Of a stretch of 64,000 nt of DNA, positions 27,459 through 36,185 are shown piece by piece; the stretch's first letter is position 1; each line of letters opens with the position of its first letter. The stretch is from Streptomyces violaceorubidus (lineage in GTDB: Bacteria; Actinomycetota; Actinomycetes; Streptomycetales; Streptomycetaceae). Both the position numbers and the translations under genes were made by a program. Under the pieces are notes generated by a model. The model was not told where the DNA came from. It saw only the letters and a program-made list of their open reading frames with translations, and did not search any database. The stretch spans positions 310,001 to 374,000 of the forward strand of contig NZ_JODM01000001.1 in NCBI RefSeq assembly GCF_000717995.1. The letters run 5' to 3'.

Positions 27459-28667
27459 TCACAACCGGTGCGCCGCCCCCGTGGGTGTGGCGCCCCGCGT
27501 GTCCAGGAGGAGCTGGGCCTTGACCGACAGGCCCTGGAGGTCGTACGTGCGGTGCTGTTGGAGGAGGATCGTGAGGTCGGCGTCGGCGGCGGCCTCGTAG
27601 AGGGAGTCGGCGCGCGGGACGGGGCGGTCGGCGACGTTCCAGGACGGGATGTGCGGGTCGTGGTAGCTCACGGCGGCGCCCATGGACATCAGACGGGTCG
27701 CGATCTCCTCGGCCGGGGTGGCCTGCTGGTCGGCGAGGTCGGCCTTGTAGGTGACGCCGAGGAGGAGGACCCGGGCGCCGCGCGCGGACTTGCCGTTCTC
27801 GTTGAGGAGGGCGGCGGCGCGCTGGACGACGTAGCGGGGCATCTGGGCGTTGACCTGCTGGGCCAGCTCGACCATGCGCAGGCTGTGCGGGGCCCGGCCG
27901 GTCAGGTCCTGGGCGACGGAGTGGCCGCCGACGCCGGGGCCCGGGCGGAAGGCCTGGAAGCCGAAGGGCTTGGTCTCCGCGCAGCGCAGGACGTCCCACA
28001 GGTCGACGCCGAGGTCGTCGCAGAGGACGGCCATCTCGTTGACCAGGGCGATGTTCACGTGGCGGAAGTTGGTCTCCAGAAGCTGGACCGTCTCCGCCTC
28101 CCGCGGCCCCCGCGCGCGGACCACCTTGTCGGTGAGGCGGCTGTAGAACGCGGCGGCCGACTCGGTGCAGGCGGGGGTGAGGCCGCCGATGACCTTCGGC
28201 GTGTTGGCCGGGGTGAAGTCGCGGTTGCCGGGGTCGGCGCGGCTGGGGGAGTAGGCGAGGTGGAAGTCGCGGCCGGCGCGCAGTCCGGAGCCCTGCTCCA
28301 GGAGCGGGCGCAGGAACTCCTCCGTCGTCCCGGGCTGCACGGGCGACTCCAGGATGACGGTGGTGTGCGGGCGCATGTGGGCGGCGAGGGTGCGGGCCGC
28401 GGCCTCCACCTGGGTGAGGTCCAGGCCGCCGTCCGCGCCCGGCGGGGTGGGCGCGCAGATGACGGCGGTGCGGACCCGGCCCAGCTCGGCCGGTCCGGTC
28501 GGGGTGCGGAAGCCCGTGGCGAGCATCCGGCGCACCTCGGCGGGCGTGAGCGGGTCGGCCTCGGGGCCGGTGCGGTAGCCGAGGGTGGGGATGCCGGCGG
28601 CGACGGCGGCCTGGGCCAGCGGCAGGCCGTACGGGCCGAGTCCGATGACGGCGAGATCTGCGGGCAT
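27459..28667 (-). CDS. UDP-glucose/UDP-ManNAc dehydrogenase family protein lacking catalytic residues
   Basis: 402 residues from ATG 28667. The fold is complete: Rossmann VIGLGPYGLPLA (6-17), VICAPTPPG, ILESPVQPGTTEEFL, the middle domain LLETNFRHVNIALVNEMAVLCDDLG, and a C-terminal NAD-fold domain VLLLGVTYKADLADQQATPAEEIA. The catalytic nucleophile motif GGHC is GGHS here (Ser250), and the KLLEN motif has Gln and Thr in place of the catalytic Lys and Asn; the Asp four residues after position 250 is retained. Sequential oxidation to a uronic acid through a thioester should not occur. It may be a one-step dehydrogenase, a sugar-nucleotide-binding protein, or a decayed gene still under selection. 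It is divergent from glpD. Confidence 0.85.
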   Translation of the reverse strand: MPADLAVIGLGPYGLPLAQAAVAAGIPTLGYRTGPEADPLTPAEVRRMLATGFRTPTGPAELGRVRTAVICAPTPPGADGGLDLTQVEAAARTLAAHMRPHTTVILESPVQPGTTEEFLRPLLEQGSGLRAGRDFHLAYSPSRADPGNRDFTPANTPKVIGGLTPACTESAAAFYSRLTDKVVRARGPREAETVQLLETNFRHVNIALVNEMAVLCDDLGVDLWDVLRCAETKPFGFQAFRPGPGVGGHSVAQDLTGRAPHSLRMVELAQQVNAQMPRYVVQRAAALLNENGKSARGARVLLLGVTYKADLADQQATPAEEIATRLMSMGAAVSYHDPHIPSWNVADRPVPRADSLYEAAADADLTILLQQHRTYDLQGLSVKAQLLLDTRGATPTGAAHRL

Positions 28668-28969
28668 GGCGTGGGCCGTCCTTCCCAGTAGCCGAAGCGG
28701 GACAGGTGCGCAAGCCCGGTGGACAGGACGGGCGAGCACAACGTCAGACTAGGAGTAAATATGACCGATTTGCGGTATTGATCTGCGGAGTTTCGGCGAG
28801 TGTCGACGGGGCGGCGCGGGCCGGCGCGGGCCCGTGGGCAAGTTGTCCACAGGTGGGGGCCCGCGGCTGCCGATGTCGGGCAGGTCGGTCAGAATCCGGG
28901 CATGGTGGGTACCAGGAACCGGGCTCGCCCGACGGGTGCGGCCGGCGCGACCGACAGCGGGAGGCAGCA
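28668..28969. other. Divergent region between the sugar dehydrogenase and glpD, with a DnaA box
   Basis: 302 bp without a convincing gene. Bases 28740-28790 are AT-rich for this genome and could hold promoters. TTGTCCACA at 28843-28851 is the preferred Streptomyces DnaA box. No second box is seen close by, so this is not an origin. Confidence 0.7.
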
Positions 28970-30676
28970 GTGAGGACAGCGACCCTTGGGCCGGCGCAGC
29001 GCGCCGAGTCGCTCGCGGCCATGGCCGAGCGCGAGCTCGACGTACTGGTGGTGGGCGCCGGCGTGGTCGGTGCGGGCACCGCACTCGACGCCGTGACGCG
29101 CGGCCTGTCCGTCGGCCTGGTCGAGGCCCGGGACTGGGCCTCGGGCACCTCCAGCAGGTCCAGCAAGCTGATCCACGGCGGCCTGCGCTATCTGGAGATG
29201 CTCGACTTCGTGCTCGTGCGGGAGGCGCTGAAGGAGCGCGGACTGCTGCTCGAACGGCTCGCGCCGCACCTGGTGAAGCCCGTGCCGTTCCTGTACCCGC
29301 TCCAGCACAAGGGGTGGGAGCGGCTGTACGCGGGCTCGGGCGTCGCGCTGTACGACGCCATGTCCATGGCCCGCGGTCACGGCCGGGGCCTGCCGCTGCA
29401 CCGGCACCTGACCCGCCGTCACGCGCTGCGCGTGGCGCCCGCCCTGAAGAAGGACGCGCTGGTCGGCGCGTTGCAGTACTACGACGCCCAGATGGACGAC
29501 GCCCGCTTCGTGGCCACCCTGGTGCGCACCGCCGCGGCCTACGGCGCCAAGGTCGCCAACCGGACCCGGGTCACCTCCTTCCTGCGCGAGGGGGAACGGG
29601 TGGTCGGCGCGCGGGTGCGGGACGTCGAGGCGGGCGGCGAGTACGAGGTCCGCGCCAAACAGGTGGTGAACGCGACCGGGGTGTGGACCGACGACACCCA
29701 GGCGATGGTGGGCGAGCGCGGCCAGTTCCACGTCCGGGCCTCCAAGGGCATCCACCTGGTCGTGCCCAAGGACCGCATCCACTCCAGCACCGGTCTGATC
29801 CTGCGCACCGAGAAGTCCGTGCTGTTCGTCATCCCCTGGGGCCGGCACTGGATCATCGGCACCACCGACACCGACTGGGACCTGGACAAGGCCCACCCGG
29901 CCGCGTCCAGCGCCGACATCGACTACCTGCTGGAACACGTCAACTCCGTGCTGTCGGTGCCGCTCACGCGTGACGACGTCGAGGGGGTGTACGCCGGTCT
30001 GCGCCCGCTGCTGGCCGGCGAGTCGGACGCCACCAGCAAGCTGTCGCGCGAGCACACCGTCGCCCACCCGGTGCCCGGCCTGGTGGTCGTGGCGGGCGGC
30101 AAGTACACGACGTACCGGGTGATGGCCAAGGACGCCGTGGACGAGGCGGTGCACGGGCTCGACCTGCGGGTCGCCGACTGCGTCACCGAGGAGACCCCGC
30201 TGCTCGGTGCCGAGGGCTACCACGCGCTGTGGAACGCGCGGGCCAGGATCGCCGCGCGCACCGGACTGCACGTCGTACGCGTCGAGCACCTGCTCAACCG
30301 GTACGGCGCGTTGACGGAGGAACTGCTCGAACTCGTCGCCGCCGACCCCTCCCTGGGCGAGCCGCTCACCGGCGCCGACGACTACCTGCGCGCCGAAGTC
30401 GTCTACGCCGCCTCGCACGAGGGCGCGCGGCACCTGGACGACGTACTGACCCGGCGCACCCGCATCTCCATCGAGACCTTCGACCGCGGGACACGCTGCG
30501 CCCGCGAGGCCGCCGAGCTGATGGCGCCCGTGCTGGGCTGGGACGAGGGCCAGGTCGAGCGGGAGATCGAGCACTACGAGAAGCGGGTCGAGGCCGAGCG
30601 GGAGTCCCAGCGCCAGCCGGACGACCTGACGGCCGACGCGGCCCGGCTGGGGGCGCCGGACATCGCGGCGAGGTGA
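28970..30676 (+). CDS. glpD: Aerobic glycerol-3-phosphate dehydrogenase
   Basis: 568 residues from GTG 28970, with GGGAGG five bases upstream. The N-terminal FAD-binding motif is VVGAGVVGAGTALDAVTRG. SSRSSKLIHGGLRYLE, GIHLVVPK, GTTDTDWD and a C-terminal GlpD domain (RRTRISIETFDRGTRCAREAAELM) are standard. The enzyme oxidises sn-glycerol 3-phosphate to dihydroxyacetone phosphate and passes electrons to the quinone pool at the membrane. It links glycerol use and lipid turnover to glycolysis. No glycerol kinase or facilitator gene is adjacent. An in-frame extension upstream is unlikely given the RBS. Confidence 0.95.
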   Translation: MRTATLGPAQRAESLAAMAERELDVLVVGAGVVGAGTALDAVTRGLSVGLVEARDWASGTSSRSSKLIHGGLRYLEMLDFVLVREALKERGLLLERLAPHLVKPVPFLYPLQHKGWERLYAGSGVALYDAMSMARGHGRGLPLHRHLTRRHALRVAPALKKDALVGALQYYDAQMDDARFVATLVRTAAAYGAKVANRTRVTSFLREGERVVGARVRDVEAGGEYEVRAKQVVNATGVWTDDTQAMVGERGQFHVRASKGIHLVVPKDRIHSSTGLILRTEKSVLFVIPWGRHWIIGTTDTDWDLDKAHPAASSADIDYLLEHVNSVLSVPLTRDDVEGVYAGLRPLLAGESDATSKLSREHTVAHPVPGLVVVAGGKYTTYRVMAKDAVDEAVHGLDLRVADCVTEETPLLGAEGYHALWNARARIAARTGLHVVRVEHLLNRYGALTEELLELVAADPSLGEPLTGADDYLRAEVVYAASHEGARHLDDVLTRRTRISIETFDRGTRCAREAAELMAPVLGWDEGQVEREIEHYEKRVEAERESQRQPDDLTADAARLGAPDIAAR

Positions 30677-30776
30677 GCAGGGCGGGCGGGAGCCCCGCGG
30701 GCACCCTGGGGCGTGGAGCACTTGTCGGGTGAGGGACAATGAAGGCTCTGTCAGGGCGGGTTGCATGAGGGGACGC

Positions 30777-32876
30777 ATGTCGGAGGCGGAGCGGGCGGGG
30801 ACATCCCGTACGGACAAGAGCGCACGTCTCCTCGCCGGGCGGTACCGGCTGGGAGACGTGCTCGGCCGCGGCGGCATGGGGACGGTGTGGCGCGCCGAGG
30901 ACGAGACCCTCGGACGCACGGTCGCCGTCAAGGAGCTGCGGTTCCCGGGGAACATCGACGAGGAGGAGAAGCGGCGACTGATCACGCGCACACTGCGCGA
31001 GGCCAAGGCGATCGCGCGGATCCGCAACAACAGCGCCGTCACGGTGTACGACGTGGTCGAGGAGGACGACCGGCCGTGGATCGTGATGGAACTCGTCGAG
31101 GGCAAGTCGCTCGCCGAGGCCATCCGTGAGGACGGCCTGCTGGAGCCCAGGCGCGCCGCCGAGGTCGGCCTCGCCGTCCTGGACGTGCTGCGCTCCGCGC
31201 ACCGCGAGGGCATCCTGCACCGCGACGTGAAGCCGTCGAACGTACTGATCGCCGAGGACGGCCGGGTCGTACTCACCGACTTCGGCATCGCCCAGGTCGA
31301 GGGCGACCCCTCCATCACCTCCACCGGCATGCTCGTCGGCGCCCCCTCCTACATCTCCCCCGAGCGCGCCCGCGGCCACAAGCCCGGCCCGGCCGCCGAC
31401 CTGTGGTCGCTGGGCGGGCTCCTGTACGCGGCCGTCGAGGGCACCCCGCCCTACGACCGGGGCTCGGCGATCGCGACGCTCACCGCGGTGATGACGGAGA
31501 ACCTGGAGGAGCCGAAGAACGCGGGCCCGCTCCGCGACGTCATCTACGGGCTGCTCACCAAGGACCCCGCCCAGCGGCTCGACGACGCGGGCGCCCGCGC
31601 GATGCTCAACAAGGTCATCCACGCCCCGGTGCAGGGCGGCGGGACCGAACCGGTCGACGCCACCAAGGTGGTGCCGCTGCCCCCGCAGCCGGAGGGCCGC
31701 AGGCGTCGCGGCGGTGCCCAGGGAGCAGGCGGCAGGCTGGGCGAGGAGGCCGGGGAGAAGCTTCGCGGAGCGCTGCGTTCCGTGCGCAAGGCGGCCGTCG
31801 GGGCCGGTGCGGCAGGAGCCGGGGCGGCCTCGCGGACCAAGCCGGGCGACGACGGCCCGACGGCGGCCACGACCGGGGGCGCCACCGCCGCCCACGGATC
31901 CGCCGGTACGGTCCCCGCCCCGCCGGCGCCGAGGGCCGGATCGGCATCAGGACCGGGCGCGGGTACGCGTCCCGGCGCCGTCGGCGGTGGCCCCGCCGGG
32001 GCGGCCGGGCCGGGTGCCGGTGCGCCGAACGCGGCCGGTGGCGCGCGGAGTTCCGGCTGGCCGGTCGTCCCGCCGCCGGACCTGCCCGCCCGGCCCGTGC
32101 CCCGGGCACCGCTCACCGACGTGGTGCCGCGGCGGACGCTGATCATCATCGCGGTGGTCGTGGCGCTGGCCGTGCTCGGCACCGTACTGGCGCTCACGCT
32201 CGGCGGTGGCGACGACGACAAGGGCGCCGAGGGCGGCAGCGGCGGCAAGCCCGTGGCCTCCGCCGGTGCGAGCGGCGACACCGAGCGGGACGGGCAGAGC
32301 GGCACCGGCACCGACGGGTCCGCCGCCGATCCGGCGACGAGCGGGGACGCGACCGGCGCCCCGGACGCCGGGGCGAGCGCGTCCGGCGAGACCGACGGCG
32401 AGTCGGACGACGCGTCGGACGAGGCCGAGGCGTCCGAGGACGAGGACGTGGCCACCACCCACCAGGGCGGCCAGGGCTACCGCATCGGACTGCCCGACGG
32501 CTGGAAGTTCACCACCACGGGCTCCGCCGGCGACCGGTTCACCGGGCCCCGCGGGCAGAAGCTGCTGGTCGCCTGGACCTCCACGCCCAAGGGCGACCCC
32601 GTCGCGGACTGGAAGAACCAGGAGCGGTACATGGTCCGCTCGAACTACCAGAAGATCCGCATAGAGAAGGTGGGCTACCGGGGCTGGAACGCGGCCGACT
32701 GGGAGTTCACCTACACCGAGGGCGGCACCAAGTACCGCACGGTGGACCGGGGATTCGTCGTCAACGACCACCAGGGCTACGCGCTCATGTACACCGCGAA
32801 GGCCGCCGACTGGGGCGACGACCTGCGCCGGGACACCTGGCGGACCCTGGCGAAGACCTTCGAACCCAAGGCCTGA
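30777..32876 (+). CDS. Transmembrane Ser/Thr protein kinase 1
   Basis: 699 residues from ATG 30777, with GAGGGG upstream. Kinase domain 22-280: glycine loop LGRGGMGTVW, Lys52 in VAVKEL, catalytic HRD at 148-150 followed by VKPSN, DFG, and APSYISPERARG; all catalytic residues are present. A Gly/Ala/Pro-rich juxtamembrane region of about 160 residues leads to one membrane segment (about 455-480). Then come an acidic Ser/Thr-rich extracellular linker and a C-terminal domain (about 560-699: GYRIGLPDGWKF, AADWEFTYTEGG). It probably senses the envelope and signals by phosphorylation. It is the first of five same-strand kinase-like genes. Confidence 0.93.
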   Translation: MSEAERAGTSRTDKSARLLAGRYRLGDVLGRGGMGTVWRAEDETLGRTVAVKELRFPGNIDEEEKRRLITRTLREAKAIARIRNNSAVTVYDVVEEDDRPWIVMELVEGKSLAEAIREDGLLEPRRAAEVGLAVLDVLRSAHREGILHRDVKPSNVLIAEDGRVVLTDFGIAQVEGDPSITSTGMLVGAPSYISPERARGHKPGPAADLWSLGGLLYAAVEGTPPYDRGSAIATLTAVMTENLEEPKNAGPLRDVIYGLLTKDPAQRLDDAGARAMLNKVIHAPVQGGGTEPVDATKVVPLPPQPEGRRRRGGAQGAGGRLGEEAGEKLRGALRSVRKAAVGAGAAGAGAASRTKPGDDGPTAATTGGATAAHGSAGTVPAPPAPRAGSASGPGAGTRPGAVGGGPAGAAGPGAGAPNAAGGARSSGWPVVPPPDLPARPVPRAPLTDVVPRRTLIIIAVVVALAVLGTVLALTLGGGDDDKGAEGGSGGKPVASAGASGDTERDGQSGTGTDGSAADPATSGDATGAPDAGASASGETDGESDDASDEAEASEDEDVATTHQGGQGYRIGLPDGWKFTTTGSAGDRFTGPRGQKLLVAWTSTPKGDPVADWKNQERYMVRSNYQKIRIEKVGYRGWNAADWEFTYTEGGTKYRTVDRGFVVNDHQGYALMYTAKAADWGDDLRRDTWRTLAKTFEPKA

Positions 32877-32887
32877 GCGGAGGGGGA

Positions 32888-32911
32888 CGGGACCCGGGGC
32901 GCCGGGTCCCG
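32888..32911 (+). terminator. Terminator after kinase gene 1
   Basis: CGGGACCCGG (32888-32897) and CCGGGTCCCG (32902-32911) form a perfect 10-bp stem around GGCG, 12 bp after the stop. It suggests the second kinase-like gene has its own promoter. Confidence 0.85.
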
Positions 32912-33049
32912 GGTTTGACCCGGCCGATATCTGGCATCAGCTCATTGCGGGTTGCCTCCGGCACGTATCGTGAGTGGTTGCGGACCGTACGCAGCCGGAA
33001 CGGTCCGCCGGACGAACGGAATTGACCGACGGCTGCCGGGGGTGGCGAC

Positions 33050-36049
33050 GTGGACGACTACGCGGGACGGGTGCTCGCCGACCGCTACCGCCTGCCCATG
33101 CCGCCGTCCGAGGAGTACGAACTCACCGAGACCCGGGCCTTCGACACCTACAGCGGGCAGGAAGTCCTGGTGCGCCAGGTCCCGTTGCCGGAGGTCGTCG
33201 AGGCCGAGGTGCTCGACGCGGACGGCCTGCCCGACGGGTTCACTGCCCGGGACGGCGGTGCGCGGCAACCCGGCAGGAGGTCACCGGTCGCGGGCGGCGG
33301 CCCCAGGCGGCCGGCCGATCCGGTGGTGCGGCGTGCCGTCGAGGCCGCGCAGGCCGCGGCGGCGGTGCCCGACCATCCGCGTCTGGACCAGGTCTTCGAC
33401 GTCTTCGCCGAGGGCGGTTCGCTGTGGATCGTCAGCGAGTTGGTGGCCGCGAGGCCGCTGGCCGCGCTGCTCGCCGAGCAGACCCTGACGCCGTACCGGG
33501 CGGCCGAGGTGGCCTCCGACGTCCTGCTGGCCCTGCGGGTGCTGCACTCGTACGGCTGGGTGCACCGCAACATCACCGCGCGGACCGTGCTCGTCTGCGA
33601 CGACGGGCGGGTCATGCTGACCGGCCTGGCGGTCGGGGCGGCGGAGGAGGCGCTGTGCGGGTACGACCCGGTGCCCCCGCCGCGCGACGAGGAGCCGGGC
33701 CCCGCCGTCGACCCGAACGGAACCTTCGGTCCCGGTGGCGGCGCCCCCCGGACCGGTGTCTTCGGCCCCGGTGGCGCCGACCCCGAGGCCGCCCGGCGGG
33801 CCGCCATCGAGGCGCGCGGGGTCGGCGGGCTTCCGGTGCCCGGGGCCCCGGGACCGGGCGGAGCCCCCGCCGGGCTCGTGCCCGCGCCGCTCGACGCCGC
33901 CGGCGAGGCCCGTGCCGCGCGGGCCGGTGCGATCGCCGCCTACCGCGCGGGGGCCAGGGCCGCCGCCCGCGTCCAGGAGGCCCAGAACGGCCGCGTGGCC
34001 CTTCCGGGGGCCCGCCCCGCGCCCGACGCCGCCCCGGGAGCCGCCGGCGCGGCGGGCGGACGCCCGGGTTTCGCCGCCGGTCCCGGCTCCCCGTACGACG
34101 ACGCCGACGGCCCGGGCCGCTCCGCGCACGGCAACGGACCCGAGGGGCCCGGTGGGGTGAGGCCCGCTCACGGTGCGGAGGCGGGCCTGCCGGAGCAGGG
34201 TGCCGGGCCCCGGCCGGGGAGCGGGCGGTCGGGTTTCGCCGCCGGTCCCGGCCGGGACGTGTACCCCGTCGGCCCCGGTGCCGGGTTCGACCCGAGGGGT
34301 GAGGCGGCGGGCCGCGCCGCAGGACCGGGGCGGGCTCCGGGACCCGGTGACCCCGATGCCGCCTCCCGCGCCCCCCAGGGCGACGAGGGGGTCGGTGCCC
34401 CCGCCTCGTCCGGTGCCGCCGTCCCGCCGGGGCAGATCGCCGACCCCTACGGCGTGCGCACCACCTCCTGGCACGGCGCCACGCCCCCCGCCCCCGGCGA
34501 CCCGGCGTCACCCACGGCCCCCCGTACCGGCGACCCGGCGTTTCCCTTCCCCCGCCCGGCCGGCGGACCGGCGCCCGGGCGGGCCCTGCCCGCCGCACGG
34601 CAGGAGGGCCCGGAGGGTCCCGGCGCCGCATGGCGGGAGACCGGCCCCGGCACAGTCGCCGGACGGCGGGAGGCCGCCCCAGAGGCTGCCGCCGGGCCGT
34701 GGGAGGCCGCCTCCGGGGCCGCGGCGCCGGAGGGCCGGGCCGGGTCCGGCACCGGCTGGGACGAACCGGTCGCCCGGGGACCCGCGCCCCGCGGTCCGGC
34801 CACCGCGCTCGCCGCCGAGCGGGCCCGGCAGACGCGGATGGCCGTGGTCGGGCCGGTGACCGAGCGCTGGGCGCCGGAGCAGGCCGGTCCGGTGCACGAG
34901 AACTGGCAGCTGGCCGCGCCCATCGGCCCCGCCACCGACCTGTGGGCCCTGGGCGCGCTGCTCTTCCGCGCCGTACAGGGGCACGCGCCCTACCCCGAGG
35001 AGTCGACCGCCGAGCTGGTGCAGATCGTGTGCGCGGAGCCGCCGGCCTTCGCCGAGGAGTGCGGACCGCTGCGGCCGGTCGTGGAGTCGCTGCTGCGTCA
35101 GGACCCCACCGAGCGCATCGAGTTCGAGGAGCTGAGCGGCTGGCTGCGTTCCCTCGTGCGGTCCGCGCCCGAGCCGGAGGCGGGCCTGCACGTCATCTCG
35201 GCGCCGCCCGTCGAGACCGGCCGGCTGCCGATCGTGCGCCGCCGCGGCGAACTGGTGCGCAGGCGGCGGGCCGGTCTGCCCGCGTACCACGGACGGCACA
35301 AGCGGGGCAGGCCGGAGGCCGAACGCTCACCGCGCAGCCTCGGCCGGACCCTGCTCCTGCTGATACTGCTGGCGATGGCGGGCGCCGTCGCGTACGCCAT
35401 GTTCTTCATGCCGAAGAGCGACACCAACGGCACGGGCCCCGCCGACCGGACCGGCGCCGCCGGCGGGGCGAGCCAGGCACCGCCCGCGAAGTCACCGGAC
35501 GTCAGCAGCGAGCCCCGGCCGGACCAGACCTCCCCGAAGCCCGACCCCGGCACCTCGCGGACGGCGGGCGGCGCCACCGAGACGCAGTCCGACGTCGCCG
35601 ACGGATTCACCCTGCGCAAGGACCCGGAGGGCTTCCGCGTCGCCGTCGCCGACGGCTGGGCCCGCACGCCCCGCAACGGCAGCGGCCAGGTCGTCTACGC
35701 CAAGGGCGACTTCGAGCTGATCGTCGTGCCGGGCCGCGACCGCGCCTCCGAGTTCGGCGACGACCCCATGGTCTACCAGCGCGATGGCGAACCCGAGTTG
35801 GCCTCCTACCGCGCCTCCAGCTGGGCCACCTCCAGCGGTCTGAAGACCATCGAGGTCGGCGGACGGACCATGGCGGAGGGGCAGTTCACCTGGACCGCCG
35901 CCGACGGGGGCGAGCTGTACGTGCGCAACGTCGCCGTCCTGATCGACGGGCGCTACCACGTGGTGCAGGCCCGCGGCCCGGAGGCGGAGCGTGACGAGGT
36001 GACCCGGCTGTTCGAACAGGCCTCGGCGACCTACCAGTACACCCGCTGA
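33050..36049 (+). CDS. Transmembrane pseudokinase with about 380-residue Pro/Gly/Ala insertion
   Basis: 999 residues, GTG start. The N-lobe and first part of the C-lobe (10-205) are kinase-like, but VAVK is VLVRQ, HRDLKPSN is HRNITARTV (172-180) and DFG is replaced by TGL. Residues about 208-590 are low-complexity Pro/Gly/Ala with scattered FAAGPG repeats. The kinase fold then resumes with ERWAPEQ (the APE motif, near 607), ATDLWALGALLF and LLRQDPTERIEF. A basic stretch, a membrane segment (about 765-787) and an extracellular domain (851-999: GFTLRKDPEGFRVAVADGWAR, AEGQFTWT) follow. Catalysis is not expected; it may scaffold or regulate the neighbouring kinases. Confidence 0.88.
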   Translation: MDDYAGRVLADRYRLPMPPSEEYELTETRAFDTYSGQEVLVRQVPLPEVVEAEVLDADGLPDGFTARDGGARQPGRRSPVAGGGPRRPADPVVRRAVEAAQAAAAVPDHPRLDQVFDVFAEGGSLWIVSELVAARPLAALLAEQTLTPYRAAEVASDVLLALRVLHSYGWVHRNITARTVLVCDDGRVMLTGLAVGAAEEALCGYDPVPPPRDEEPGPAVDPNGTFGPGGGAPRTGVFGPGGADPEAARRAAIEARGVGGLPVPGAPGPGGAPAGLVPAPLDAAGEARAARAGAIAAYRAGARAAARVQEAQNGRVALPGARPAPDAAPGAAGAAGGRPGFAAGPGSPYDDADGPGRSAHGNGPEGPGGVRPAHGAEAGLPEQGAGPRPGSGRSGFAAGPGRDVYPVGPGAGFDPRGEAAGRAAGPGRAPGPGDPDAASRAPQGDEGVGAPASSGAAVPPGQIADPYGVRTTSWHGATPPAPGDPASPTAPRTGDPAFPFPRPAGGPAPGRALPAARQEGPEGPGAAWRETGPGTVAGRREAAPEAAAGPWEAASGAAAPEGRAGSGTGWDEPVARGPAPRGPATALAAERARQTRMAVVGPVTERWAPEQAGPVHENWQLAAPIGPATDLWALGALLFRAVQGHAPYPEESTAELVQIVCAEPPAFAEECGPLRPVVESLLRQDPTERIEFEELSGWLRSLVRSAPEPEAGLHVISAPPVETGRLPIVRRRGELVRRRRAGLPAYHGRHKRGRPEAERSPRSLGRTLLLLILLAMAGAVAYAMFFMPKSDTNGTGPADRTGAAGGASQAPPAKSPDVSSEPRPDQTSPKPDPGTSRTAGGATETQSDVADGFTLRKDPEGFRVAVADGWARTPRNGSGQVVYAKGDFELIVVPGRDRASEFGDDPMVYQRDGEPELASYRASSWATSSGLKTIEVGGRTMAEGQFTWTAADGGELYVRNVAVLIDGRYHVVQARGPEAERDEVTRLFEQASATYQYTR

Positions 36050-36185
36050 CGGCAGTTCGGCCCGATGGTTGCCTCCCGTCACGGAAAGCGACAACCGTCA
36101 CAGAGCGGTTTCCATACCGCCCCACCCGTTCCCCGGACGGGAGCCGGTCCCTAGTGTGGCCCTGACAAGACCATTGCGGGGCAAC

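Noticed and set aside
27372..28691. Plus-strand open frame opposite the sugar dehydrogenase gene
   Set aside because: The minus strand encodes a complete two-domain dehydrogenase; the opposite frame is Gly/Val/Asp-rich and has no recognisable fold.
28843..28851. DnaA box considered as evidence for a replication origin
   Set aside because: Only one box is visible, there is no dnaA/dnaN/gyrase neighbourhood, and the region is an ordinary divergent promoter region.
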